Shown here piece after piece: positions 1 to 7,552 of a stretch of 38,689 nt of DNA. A model generated the notes under the pieces. That model saw only the letters and a list, made by a program, of their open reading frames with translations. It was not told the DNA's origin and searched no databases. Location of the stretch: the NCBI GenBank assembly GCA_948441955.1, contig CAOJQZ010000015.1:1-38689 (forward strand), read 5' to 3'. Within the stretch, counting starts at the first letter, position 1. Each line of letters starts with the position of its first letter. Made by a program: the position numbers and the translations under genes. Origin of the DNA: an uncultured Lachnospiraceae bacterium (GTDB lineage: Bacteria > Bacillota > Clostridia > Lachnospirales > Lachnospiraceae).

Positions 1-30
1 TCCCCAATTGCATTTTACCCTGTCCCCAAC
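1..30 (-). repeat. Partial copy (D) of the stop-codon-associated palindromic repeat
   Basis: Bases 12-26 read ATTTTACCCTGTCCC, the complement of the GGGACAGGGTAAAAT arm found in the complete copies at 2778, 15938 and 33689. Only this arm and a diverged flank (TCCCCAATTG) are inside the window, so the palindromic half is cut off by the edge or differs. It lies 24 bases beyond the stop codon of the minus-strand gene at 51-455, in the same orientation relative to that gene as the other copies have to theirs. Confidence 0.6.
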
Positions 31-50
31 ATCCTTCTTTAATTCTTAGG

Positions 51-455
51 CTAGATAGGAAGCTCCAGATAGATATCTTTTCCCTCTTTAATAGAGATAA
101 CTACCTTCCCGCCTTTTATAGCTGTTACAGCGCCAGCTACATTTGCAGCTGCCATAGGAGCTTCTGCCACCGGAGAGGCCTCCTCAGCAGGCTCGTCCAC
201 TACCTCAATAATTCCATCTACATTGTCGACGGTAAGCGGACAGAGAGAATCGCTGGTCTTTGTCAGCTTCGCTCCTAATACCTGACTGATTTTGAGACAT
301 CCGTCAAGATTAAGAAGCCCGGAATCAACTAATTCATCAAAAATAGCAGGATCCTCCAGATTAGCAGGTTCAATTGTAATGCCTGCCTCGGCTCTGCAGC
401 ATAAAACAGCAGGGTCGTTTGCATGTGCTTTTGCGGTTTCCGCTGTAATGGACAT
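51..455 (-). CDS. Short protein resembling the N-terminal region of D-proline reductase proprotein PrdA
   Basis: This 134-residue protein opens with MSITAETAKAHANDPAVLCC, followed by a segment with LEDPAIF, DSGLL and QVLGAKLTKT, which I recognise as the start of PrdA, the pyruvoyl-containing proprotein of D-proline reductase in Stickland fermenters. PrdA is normally above 600 residues; here the catalytic remainder is absent. The protein runs into an Ala/Pro/Glu-rich linker (about residues 85-110) and ends in a small module with GKDIYLELPI. I chose the ATG at 455 because AAGGAGG (complement at 464-470) is 8 bases upstream; an ATG two codons earlier is too close to it. It has its own promoter and ends at a repeat, so it seems to be a free-standing gene and not a frameshifted prdA. 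The family call rests on remembered motifs; the function of a solitary N-terminal part is unknown. Confidence 0.6.
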   Translation of the reverse strand: MSITAETAKAHANDPAVLCCRAEAGITIEPANLEDPAIFDELVDSGLLNLDGCLKISQVLGAKLTKTSDSLCPLTVDNVDGIIEVVDEPAEEASPVAEAPMAAANVAGAVTAIKGGKVVISIKEGKDIYLELPI

Positions 456-485
456 AAACATTACCTCCTTATATACGTTACTTTC

Positions 486-515
486 AGTATATCGAGTATG
501 TTTTATAAATACCAA
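486..515 (-). promoter_or_regulatory. Candidate promoter of the PrdA-like gene
   Basis: On the minus strand TTGGTA (complement at 510-515) is followed after 18 bases by TATACT (complement at 486-491). Transcription would start near 480, leaving a leader of about 25 bases with the AAGGAGG site. This supports the ATG at 455 over the upstream one at 515. I saw no other conserved structure in the 306 bases between this gene and the chemoreceptor apart from the two promoters. Confidence 0.45.
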
Positions 516-690
516 TTGATTTTCAACATAGTATTATAGATATATTCTATGGTTTGCAGAAGGAAGGGCGCTGGCGCGGTCTGTGCCATTGTGCCTTACC
601 AATAACAGTCTCACAGTCCAGCAGCCCCATATTGAATCAGGTATCAGAAAATACTTTAGGAGTTTTTGCCTGAATTTTCCTGGGGTGTTA

Positions 691-719
691 TTGTGTTTTT
701 TACTCATATCCGTTATAAT
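691..719 (+). promoter_or_regulatory. Candidate sigma-A promoter of the chemoreceptor gene
   Basis: TTGTGT at 691-696 and TATAAT at 714-719 are separated by 17 bases, giving a start near 726. The -10 is perfect and the -35 matches at four of six positions. Confidence 0.5.
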
Positions 720-761
720 CTTAACTAAAGAGAATAGTAGATGCTTTTAAGGAGAACAGAT

Positions 762-2774
762 ATGAGGACAAAAGAAGGAAAAAAAGGAAATTCTGCTGTG
801 GAAAGCAGAAGAAAAAAAAGAGGCATTACGAGAAAGTTGGTAAGTGCGATTATTGTAACCATCATCCTTATGGTTTCGGTGCTCCTCCTCCTTGTATATA
901 ATCGTGTTTCGGATACGCTTCTTGATAAGAGCGAAAGACTGCTTCAGGAGACGACAGACAAGGCGCTCCAGGAAACCAGCGCATGGATGAATAAAACTGT
1001 GACGATGCTTGAGATGCAGAGGGATACGATTGAATATGAGAACATGGATGTTCCGACAATGACGGAATACATCAAGCATACGGTGGGGCAGAATGATGCA
1101 TATCCGGCGGGACTTTACGTGGCGCTTACAGACGGAGCGCTGTATCACGCGTCATTTGTGCCAGGACCGGATTTTAACGCACTGGAAAAATCCTGGTATC
1201 AGGATGGGATTCAGTCGGATGACTTTATTCTTGGAGACGTTTATTTTGACGAGGACAGCCAGTCCTACGTGGTAGGCGCTTCCGGTAAGCTGAAAAATGG
1301 AGCTGGAGAAACGTTGGGCGTTGCGGCGGCAGATGTGTATTTGGATTCTATTTCTGATATAGTTGCTAATATTCAGTTAGAAAAAACAGGGGGTATTTTC
1401 CTTGTGGATACCCGGACGAATACAATCATCGGTCATAAGGACAAAGAGATGACCGGACGCATGCTAAGTGAATTTAAGAATGATATGTACGCTTATGCAG
1501 CGGGACAGATAGATAAGGGAGCGACAGGGTTATCTGTTTATAAGGACAATACATATATACAGGTAGAGCAGGTGACGGGCAGCGATTGGATTGCAGTTGC
1601 ATATGTATCCAAGGCAGAGGTTCTGGGAGATCTGAAAATGCTGACGGGCATGATGGCATCTGTAGCGGCAGTGTCAATTCTTATCGCGGTATTTCTGATT
1701 ATTATACTTGTGAGAAGGATTATAGGGAAACCAGTTGCAGAATTGAGCTGTGTGGCTGCCAAGATTGCAGAAGGTGAGCTGGAACAGACAATCCGTTATA
1801 ATTCCAATGATGAGCTTGGAGAGCTTGCAGATAATTTTGGGCAGACAGTAGTGCGGCTCCGTGACTATGTTGCCTATATTAATGAGGTTTCGGAGAAGCT
1901 TCAGGATATTGCAAGAGGAAATCTTGCATTTACACTTTCCCACGAGTATGTGGGTGAGTTTTCGAAGATTAAGGATTCCCTTGAGGGGATTTCCCGCTCT
2001 CTTAATGATACCTTAGGACAGATTAATGTTGCGGCAGGACAGGTAGCGGAAGGGGCAGGATACGTATCAGAAGGAGCGCAGACCCTTTCCCTTGGCTCTT
2101 CCCAGCAGGCGGATGCAGTAGAGCGTCTTGCCTCTCATATCAGCGAAGTGTCCGATGGAATACAGAAGACTGCGCAGGGGGCACAGAAGGCCAGCCGGAT
2201 TGCACAGGAGGTAGGAAGTAATATCCTGGAAAGCAATGATAAGATGCAGCAGATGAATGGCGCTATCCAGAAGATAAGCGACAAGTCAACAGAAATACAC
2301 AGTATTATCAAGACTATAGAGGACATCGCTTTCCAGACAAATATTCTGGCCTTAAATGCCGCTGTAGAGGCTGCCCGGGCAGGAGAAGCAGGAAAAGGCT
2401 TTGCCGTAGTTGCAGATGAGGTCCGTAATCTTGCAAGCAAATCCTCTGAGGCAGCGCAGAATACAACGGTCCTGATTGACCAGACTGTTGAAGCGGTAGA
2501 GGAAGGAACAGGGCTAGCAAGGGATACGGCAAGTTCTATGATGGCAGTAGTTGAACGTGCAAAGGAAGTAACTGATTTAATTGATGGGATTGCGGAATAT
2601 TCTACAAAACAGGCGGAGGCTACAGAAGAGGTTATCCGTGGAATTGATCAGATTTCCGATGTAGTGCAGTCCAATATGTCAACAGCAGAAAAGAGCGCGG
2701 CAGCCAGCGAGGAGCTATCCGGACAGTCCAATATGCTTAAGGAGTTAGTATCCAGATTCAAATTAAAAGGATAA
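762..2774 (+). CDS. Methyl-accepting chemotaxis protein with extracellular Cache sensor
   Basis: A 670-residue transmembrane chemoreceptor that senses a small ligand outside the cell and controls the CheA kinase. Visible parts: a basic N-terminus, a first membrane segment at about residues 26-46, an extracellular dCache-like domain (about 50-290), a second membrane segment (about 293-318), a HAMP linker (to about 370, with NDELGELADNF), and a long coiled-coil signalling domain. The kinase-contact tip is present near residues 519-560 (IAFQTNILALNAAVEAARAG, then GKGFAVVADEVRNLA). There is no C-terminal CheR-tethering pentapeptide. I prefer the ATG at 762 because AAGGAG lies 7 bases upstream; an in-frame ATG at 741 lacks such a site. 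The ligand cannot be read from sequence. It stands alone, with no chemotaxis or flagellar neighbours in the window. Confidence 0.93.
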   Translation: MRTKEGKKGNSAVESRRKKRGITRKLVSAIIVTIILMVSVLLLLVYNRVSDTLLDKSERLLQETTDKALQETSAWMNKTVTMLEMQRDTIEYENMDVPTMTEYIKHTVGQNDAYPAGLYVALTDGALYHASFVPGPDFNALEKSWYQDGIQSDDFILGDVYFDEDSQSYVVGASGKLKNGAGETLGVAAADVYLDSISDIVANIQLEKTGGIFLVDTRTNTIIGHKDKEMTGRMLSEFKNDMYAYAAGQIDKGATGLSVYKDNTYIQVEQVTGSDWIAVAYVSKAEVLGDLKMLTGMMASVAAVSILIAVFLIIILVRRIIGKPVAELSCVAAKIAEGELEQTIRYNSNDELGELADNFGQTVVRLRDYVAYINEVSEKLQDIARGNLAFTLSHEYVGEFSKIKDSLEGISRSLNDTLGQINVAAGQVAEGAGYVSEGAQTLSLGSSQQADAVERLASHISEVSDGIQKTAQGAQKASRIAQEVGSNILESNDKMQQMNGAIQKISDKSTEIHSIIKTIEDIAFQTNILALNAAVEAARAGEAGKGFAVVADEVRNLASKSSEAAQNTTVLIDQTVEAVEEGTGLARDTASSMMAVVERAKEVTDLIDGIAEYSTKQAEATEEVIRGIDQISDVVQSNMSTAEKSAAASEELSGQSNMLKELVSRFKLKG

Positions 2775-2777
2775 AAA

Positions 2778-2835
2778 GGGACAGGGTAAAATGAATCTGG
2801 GACGTAGTAAAATTAATTTTACTACGTCCCAGATT
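2778..2835 (+). repeat. Palindromic intergenic repeat, copy A
   Basis: GGGACAGGGTAAAAT (2778-2792) begins 3 bases after the chemoreceptor stop codon and is followed by a perfect 42-base palindrome: arm AATCTGGGACGTAGTAAAAT plus T at 2794-2814, and its exact complement at 2815-2835. It lies between convergent genes and ends 5 bases before the stop of the J-domain gene. The RNA would fold into a long hairpin, so it may serve as a bidirectional terminator, although the U-tract (ATTTT) is short. Related copies lie at 1-30, 15938-15996 and 33632-33689. Confidence 0.9.
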
Positions 2836-2840
2836 TTCGT

Positions 2841-3581
2841 TTATATATAACCTCCCGGCATTCCGCCGCCACCGCAGCAAAGTCCGCTTCCGCCGCAGCA
2901 TAGATTGCACATAAGATTGGCAAGGCACAGCTTCATGCAGAAGCTGTTTCCGCCCACAAAAGTTGTCTGATAAGGTCCCTGCCTTTGCTGATACCAGCTT
3001 CCGCCGCTTTCAAGCCGGTTTAAGAATAACTGATACTGCAGGTTATCTGGTTCCAGTCTTAACGCTTCGCGGGCATGATTAAGAGCTATGACATTATTTC
3101 CCATACCGGAATTCGCCATTGCGCTATAATAATACCACAGTGCAGTTCTATTACTGATACTGTTCAGAAGATTTAAGGCCTCCTGATAGTGTCCGCTGTT
3201 TATGAAGTTTGCGGCGGCACGCAGGTGAAGCTCCTCTTCATTTTCTGTTCCTCCTGCATTTGCCTGACGGTATTCGGCGCCAAAGCCCCGGAAAGGACCT
3301 CCAAAACTGCCGAAGCCCCCAAAGCCTCCAAAGTCATCCTGTCCATATCCGCCTTGACCATAGGCGTCTTGCCCGAAGCCGGAGGAACCGTATTCCTTTT
3401 CGCGCATAATCTGCTGATATGCCTGTTGTACCTCTTTAAATTTTGCTTCTGCCGCATCCTTATTGGGGTTATTGATATTTGCATCCGGATGGTATCTGCG
3501 GCTTAAGTTCCGATATGCTTTTTTAATCTCTTCATCAGAGGCATTGCGGGGAATGCCTAAGATGCTGTATGGGTCTGCCAT
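2841..3581 (-). CDS. J-domain (DnaJ-like) protein with TPR-like region and Cys-rich tail
   Basis: A 246-residue J-domain protein; J domains stimulate the ATPase of Hsp70 (DnaK). Residues 1-63 form the J domain with the diagnostic HPD at 31-33. A Gly/Phe/Gln-rich linker follows (about 66-103), then a helical stretch resembling tetratricopeptide repeats (about 118-190; pattern NFINSGHYQEALNLL). The C-terminal 40 residues carry eight cysteines in pairs and spaced groups (CMKLC, CNLCC, GLCC) in a Gly-rich tail. This is not DnaJ itself: the four CXXCXGXG zinc motifs and the C-terminal substrate domains are missing. The tail could bind metal or be acylated; neither can be decided here. It is the last gene of a minus-strand operon, 6 bases after the DUF5685-like gene, which suggests a shared role with that protein. 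Confidence 0.85.
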   Translation of the reverse strand: MADPYSILGIPRNASDEEIKKAYRNLSRRYHPDANINNPNKDAAEAKFKEVQQAYQQIMREKEYGSSGFGQDAYGQGGYGQDDFGGFGGFGSFGGPFRGFGAEYRQANAGGTENEEELHLRAAANFINSGHYQEALNLLNSISNRTALWYYYSAMANSGMGNNVIALNHAREALRLEPDNLQYQLFLNRLESGGSWYQQRQGPYQTTFVGGNSFCMKLCLANLMCNLCCGGSGLCCGGGGMPGGYI

Positions 3582-3587
3582 AATGAT

Positions 3588-4421
3588 CTATTCTCCTGCT
3601 TTTCTTTTATCCGTGACAGCCGTGTATCTGCACCATACGCCGGAATATAAAATATTGCGTATAATATCGGCGTGGAGTAGTATGGGAAGCTTCTCAAATT
3701 CCCTGGAGCATTCCGCCATCATCAAAGTCAGAAGCTGCCGGCAGTTTTCGGAAAAATCCTTGTCTGTCTGATAACTTTCCTTCAGCGGATTATAACAGCC
3801 GGTCTTTATGTCTTCAGCCACATCTTCATAGGCATCCATAAGATAAATGAATTTTCCGAGGAAAAATCCAATTCTCTTAAGGGAAAGCTCCCATTCATCC
3901 TTCTGATATGCAAATATTTCCGCCATGATACTGCCGAAAAATCCTGCCATTTTATCTAAATCTGTCTCTCCTAGTTTCTCATAATATGAGAGTTTTTGCA
4001 AGTCAGAAGAAATGCGTGCCGTCTTATCAGGATAAATCATTGAAATATCCTTTACTTTTGGAGACAATAGCTTTGCTGCAAAATAGCTTTTCCTTCTGCG
4101 CTCATCCTCCCAGTCATCCCTGCATTTATAATAGGAAAAAACAAGATTCATGGCCGCGCAGTAATCCGTGTAAAGGTTTGTTCTTGCAGTATGCTTTTCA
4201 AACGGATGTGCAATACAGTTTACAGTCTCCACCGATGTTTTCGGTTCATATAAACCGGTGAGAAGGACAATAAGAAAGGTCATGTCATAGGTTAAAGTCA
4301 TCTGTCCGCTTCTTCCATAATTGTCTTTTAAACGTTTGCAAAGACCACAATAGTATGAATGGTACATATCATAGTCTTTGAACTTCATTTCTGCTTTATT
4401 AATTGCAATATACCCGAACAT
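3588..4421 (-). CDS. DUF5685-like protein with prenyl-synthase-like Asp motifs
   Basis: A 277-residue mainly helical protein that I place in the DUF5685 family, whose function is not established. Visible features: an N-terminal CGLC (Cys25, Cys28), an acidic DDWEDE motif at 102-107 and a second acidic motif DAYEDVAED at 196-204 followed by NPL. Two Asp-rich motifs about 95 residues apart in an all-helical protein recall the metal-diphosphate sites of squalene/phytoene synthase-type enzymes. This is a resemblance only; the classical DXXXD spacing is not exact. No signal peptide is seen. The gene is between the zinc-ribbon gene (12 bases upstream) and the J-domain gene (6 bases downstream), so the three are probably co-transcribed from a promoter near 4900. 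Confidence 0.65.
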   Translation of the reverse strand: MFGYIAINKAEMKFKDYDMYHSYYCGLCKRLKDNYGRSGQMTLTYDMTFLIVLLTGLYEPKTSVETVNCIAHPFEKHTARTNLYTDYCAAMNLVFSYYKCRDDWEDERRRKSYFAAKLLSPKVKDISMIYPDKTARISSDLQKLSYYEKLGETDLDKMAGFFGSIMAEIFAYQKDEWELSLKRIGFFLGKFIYLMDAYEDVAEDIKTGCYNPLKESYQTDKDFSENCRQLLTLMMAECSREFEKLPILLHADIIRNILYSGVWCRYTAVTDKRKAGE

Positions 4422-4433
4422 GTACGTCCCCTT

Positions 4434-4829
4434 TTAGCTGTTTTTTATAAATGTTGCGCTGCATTTTGGACAGCGGATTTCGATGCGCCCCTTTCCGCGA
4501 GGAATACGGATTTTCTGTTTACAGGACGGGCATCTGTAAATATGGTGGGTCTTTCTCTGTGCGAGCATGTTTTTTTGGCGGGCAAAGAAGCACCGCAGTT
4601 TATAGGTTTTAGCCAGATAAACGCGGTTTTCCGCAGAGCGTTTGTAAATATTTTTAGAAAACATTCGGAAATAAGTATAAATAATACACACCCATGCAAG
4701 CAGCGGGAAGATCCTTGCATCTGAAAACCATGTGGCAGCCGCCGCGGCAATACCGATTCCCAACAGACATTTTCCAAAAGAGTCCACACCATATCTGCCA
4801 TACATAAAACGCATTAATTTTTCTCTCAT
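4434..4829 (-). CDS. Small membrane protein with C-terminal zinc ribbon
   Basis: A 131-residue protein with two hydrophobic segments near residues 20-37 and 40-57, a basic linker, and a C-terminal zinc ribbon formed by CPSC (100-103) and CPKC (120-123). Such a layout suggests a membrane-anchored protein with its metal-binding end in the cytosol. The start is taken at 4829, where AGGAAGGGG precedes the ATG; a longer form starting 11 codons upstream has no good ribosome site. It is the first gene of the operon with the DUF5685-like and J-domain genes. I do not recognise a named function. Confidence 0.7.
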   Translation of the reverse strand: MREKLMRFMYGRYGVDSFGKCLLGIGIAAAAATWFSDARIFPLLAWVCIIYTYFRMFSKNIYKRSAENRVYLAKTYKLRCFFARQKNMLAQRKTHHIYRCPSCKQKIRIPRGKGRIEIRCPKCSATFIKNS

Positions 4830-4881
4830 GATAATCCCCTTCCTAACTAGGTTGCTGCTCACTCTAATTTAACTACTACCA

Positions 4882-4909
4882 ATCATACGCCATCCTGAAA
4901 TAAAGTCAA
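4882..4909 (-). promoter_or_regulatory. Candidate promoter of the zinc-ribbon / DUF5685 / J-domain operon
   Basis: On the minus strand TTGACT (complement at 4904-4909) is followed after 16 bases by TATGAT (complement at 4882-4887). It fires away from the divergent GntR gene at 5007. Confidence 0.5.
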
Positions 4910-5006
4910 TAAAATGCAGGTTAAAAAAATATAAAAAATATACATATTTTCTAAAATTATGTTAAGATAAAACGAAGAAATTAAATAATAGTTATGGAGA
5001 GGAAAG

Positions 5007-5702
5007 ATGAGAATTGGAAACAGAGCCGCCCGTACGCTTTTGTACGAAGAGGTGGTGGAGGACTTATATAAGCTTATAGACAGGGAGAATCTAAAGCCGG
5101 GAGACAGACTGCCGGCGGAGCGGGAGTTGATTGAAAAGCTGAACGTCAGCCGGAATGTTTTAAGGGAGGCGTTCCATGTATTGGAAAACAGAGGGATTAT
5201 TGTTTCCCGGCAGGGAAAGGGGAGGTTTCTGCGGGAGCAGCCAGCATCGGGCGACGGAGCAAGATATGACAGCCTCAGCAAAAATCTGGAGCGTTATTCT
5301 ATGATGGAAGCTTATGAAGTACGGCAGGTGCTGGAGGTAAAAGCCGTTGAGCTGATTATCAGAAATGCGGCGGAGCAGGATATTGATGAGCTGGAAGCTA
5401 TGTATCAGGATATTAAAAGGCGCTATGAGGAAACAGGAAAGACTGTGGGTGAATTTGATTTGCACAGATTATATGCCGCTAAAACAGGAAGTATGTTTAT
5501 GACCCAGACTTTGGAAATAGTGTTAAATGCAATCTGGGACATGATGTATGGAAAATTTTCAGACATTCTGGATGCTACCTCAGAGGAATATGAGCTAAAG
5601 TCCCACCATATGATTATTCAGGCAATCCGCAGCAGAGATACAAAAACAGCGCAGAAACTGATGCATGAACATCTTCAGGTAACAATGGATATGTTAAAAT
5701 AG
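5007..5702 (+). CDS. GntR-family transcriptional regulator, FadR/FCD type
   Basis: A 231-residue ligand-responsive DNA-binding protein. Residues 9-77 form the winged helix-turn-helix of the GntR family (LKPGDRLPAERELIEKLNVS, then RNVLREAFHVLENRGII). The C-terminal part is an all-helical FCD effector domain, with an FDLHRLYA segment and HHMIIQAI and HEHL histidines at the positions where FCD domains usually bind a metal and a carboxylate ligand. The ATG is preceded by GGAGAGG. It is divergent from the operon at 4829 and directly upstream of the deacetylase-argH-transporter genes, which it probably controls; a GGTNAC inverted repeat just after their promoter is a candidate binding site. FCD regulators often sense small organic acids, so an amino-acid derivative or a dicarboxylate is plausible. 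Confidence 0.9.
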   Translation: MRIGNRAARTLLYEEVVEDLYKLIDRENLKPGDRLPAERELIEKLNVSRNVLREAFHVLENRGIIVSRQGKGRFLREQPASGDGARYDSLSKNLERYSMMEAYEVRQVLEVKAVELIIRNAAEQDIDELEAMYQDIKRRYEETGKTVGEFDLHRLYAAKTGSMFMTQTLEIVLNAIWDMMYGKFSDILDATSEEYELKSHHMIIQAIRSRDTKTAQKLMHEHLQVTMDMLK

Positions 5703-5745
5703 AACAAAAAAATTAAAATATAGAAGTGAAAATTGTAGAAAATGA

Positions 5746-5775
5746 TTGACAGATAGCACAAAAATGTGCTATCTT
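5746..5775 (+). promoter_or_regulatory. Promoter with internal inverted repeat ahead of the deacetylase-argH operon
   Basis: TTGACA at 5746-5751 and TATCTT at 5770-5775 are 18 bases apart. The spacer carries a perfect inverted repeat, GATAGCAC (5752-5759) and GTGCTATC (5766-5773), followed by a T-rich run. It may be the terminator of the GntR gene, an operator between -35 and -10, or both. Confidence 0.5.
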
Positions 5776-5789
5776 TATTATATTAAATG

Positions 5790-5804
5790 GGTGACCAAGT
5801 AACC
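5790..5804 (+). promoter_or_regulatory. Candidate GntR operator
   Basis: GGTGAC-CAA-GTAACC is an inverted repeat with half-site GGTNAC and a 3-base spacer, lying about 15 bases after the -10 of the promoter above. Its size and form fit FadR-type operators and its place would block early transcription. Assignment to the adjacent GntR protein is inference. Confidence 0.4.
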
Positions 5805-5833
5805 AAAAGAACAAGAAGAAAGGAATGCAGGAA

Positions 5834-6691
5834 ATGGAAAGAATAAAATGGCCGGAGGGCAAAAAAAGTGCGGTCATGTTCAGCTTTGATTTGGACGGAG
5901 ACATAATCTGGCGTAATATGTCGGCTGATGAGCCTAATGCAGATAAGCTGATCCGTGCCCGTTCCATCGGCCAGTATGGTCCGAACCGCTGTGTGGACAT
6001 GATACTGGATTTGATGGAAAAGTATGGGGTAAAGGCAACCTTTTACGTACCGGGCTTTGTGGCAGAACACAATCCCGACGTGGTAAGAAGAATCGCGGAA
6101 GCAGGGCATGAGATTGGAAACCACGGTTATACCCATGAGCGTCTTGTTGAGAAGACGGTGGAGGAACAGAGGGAGATTATTGGAAAGACTCAGCGTATTC
6201 TCAAAGAAATTACAGGAAAAGATCCGGTGGGTTTCCGTACTCCGTCCGGGGACTGGCATGTACGTACACCCTGCATTTTAGAAGAGATGGGATTTTCCTA
6301 CTCCAGTTCCATGCGGGGTGATGATAAGCCTTATTACACGATGCTTAACGGAAGAGAGTCAGATTTGGTGGAGATTCCTTCTAAATGGGAGCTGGATGAT
6401 TATGTGGCGCAGGCGTACAGCGTATACCCGGCAGAGCCGGCGGGACTGGATCGTATCAGCTGCTACAGAAATGTGCAGGATAATGATATCCGTGAATTCC
6501 GGGGGTATCATGAAATGGGGCTTTGCATTTCCTATCTGATGCATCCCCAGATCTCCGGGGCGCCGGGAAGGAATCTGGTACTGGAGGAAATTTTAAAGGA
6601 AGTTACCTCCTATGATGACGTATGGGCGGCAACCGGCAGTGAGATAGCAGAGTACTGGCGGAAGGCCTATCCAAGAAAAGAGGAGGTGTAA
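5834..6691 (+). CDS. Polysaccharide-deacetylase-fold (CE4) hydrolase, catalytic residues intact
   Basis: A 285-residue protein of the NodB/CE4 superfamily, which includes metal-dependent peptidoglycan and chitin deacetylases as well as PuuE-type allantoinases and other amidohydrolases. Motif 1 is FDLDGD (Asp19, Asp21, Asp23), which supplies the catalytic base and a metal ligand; motif 2 is NHGYTHE (His97, His101), the metal-binding histidine pair; motif 3 is visible as FRTPSGDW. There is no signal peptide or membrane anchor, so it is cytosolic, which argues against a cell-wall substrate and favours a small amide or amidine. The ATG at 5834 has AAAGGA 9 bases upstream; one at 5825 abuts it. 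It is followed 4 bases later by a degenerate paralogue and then by argH, suggesting nitrogen-compound catabolism. The substrate is unknown. Confidence 0.85.
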   Translation: MERIKWPEGKKSAVMFSFDLDGDIIWRNMSADEPNADKLIRARSIGQYGPNRCVDMILDLMEKYGVKATFYVPGFVAEHNPDVVRRIAEAGHEIGNHGYTHERLVEKTVEEQREIIGKTQRILKEITGKDPVGFRTPSGDWHVRTPCILEEMGFSYSSSMRGDDKPYYTMLNGRESDLVEIPSKWELDDYVAQAYSVYPAEPAGLDRISCYRNVQDNDIREFRGYHEMGLCISYLMHPQISGAPGRNLVLEEILKEVTSYDDVWAATGSEIAEYWRKAYPRKEEV

Positions 6692-6695
6692 AGAG

Positions 6696-7532
6696 ATGTA
6701 TGCAAAAGGCATGAAACTTCCGGAAGGGAAAAAATGCGCGGCATTTATAACAGTAAATCTTTCAGCAGAATTTTTTTGGATCTCGTTAGATAAAAAAGCA
6801 TTGGATATGCCGAAAACTCTGTCTCTTGGGCAGTATGGAATGACCCACGGACTGCCAAGGCTTTTAGATATGCTGGATGAATTCCATATAAAGGCAGCTT
6901 TCTTTGTTCCGGGAAGGACGGCAAAAGCCTATCCGGAGAAGATAAAGGAGGTTACTGAGAGGGGACATGAAATTTCCTGCCATGGATATGAATATGAGAA
7001 TTTTTCTTTACTAAGCTATGAGGAGCAAAGAATAAGAATAAGCAAGGCTGTAGATGCAATTGAAAAGGCCTGCGGCAAAAGGCCCGTGGGCTTCCGGGCT
7101 CCGATGGGTGATCTGATGCTGGAGACGCTTAATATTGCAAGAGAATACGGCATGAAATATTCCAGTGACCTTTTTGATGATGACCGGCCTTATTTTATGA
7201 AGGTGAACGGCGAGGGGGATGAAATGCTTCAAATTCCCATGCAGTGGGCGAATTTTGATCTCCCGTATTTTGCGTTTAATTACCGTCCGGCATTTCCTGC
7301 GGGACAGGGCCGTATTGCCAATTACAGCAATGTTCTTTCCAACTGGAAGGACGAGTTTACAGGACACTATAATCATAACCTCTGCTATACCCTTCAGCTT
7401 GATCCGCAGACCATGGGAAGCCCGGGACGTACGGCGCTTTTGAAGGAATTTTTAGAGTATATGACGGCTTATGAGGGAGTGTGGTTTGCAACCGGAAGTG
7501 AGCTTTATGATTATTGTCTGCAAAATAAATAA
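6696..7532 (+). CDS. CE4-fold paralogue with degenerate catalytic motifs
   Basis: A 278-residue relative of the preceding protein, alignable over its whole length: both share PEGKK at the start, GQYG, the VGFR-P motif, PAG--RI in the centre and WAATGSE/WFATGSE at the end. The catalytic features are lost: motif 1 reads VNLSAE in place of FDLDGD (Asn21 for the Asp base, Ser23 for Asp) and motif 2 reads CHGYEYEN, keeping His96 but with Tyr100 for the second metal-binding His. It is therefore unlikely to be a canonical metal deacetylase. It could be a non-catalytic partner in a heteromer, or it could use other chemistry as in PuuE-type members, which also depart from the HXXXH pattern. The conserved length and clean reading frame show it is not decaying. 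Confidence 0.8.
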   Translation: MYAKGMKLPEGKKCAAFITVNLSAEFFWISLDKKALDMPKTLSLGQYGMTHGLPRLLDMLDEFHIKAAFFVPGRTAKAYPEKIKEVTERGHEISCHGYEYENFSLLSYEEQRIRISKAVDAIEKACGKRPVGFRAPMGDLMLETLNIAREYGMKYSSDLFDDDRPYFMKVNGEGDEMLQIPMQWANFDLPYFAFNYRPAFPAGQGRIANYSNVLSNWKDEFTGHYNHNLCYTLQLDPQTMGSPGRTALLKEFLEYMTAYEGVWFATGSELYDYCLQNK

Positions 7533-7552
7533 AGGGAAAGGAGAAGAAAAGG

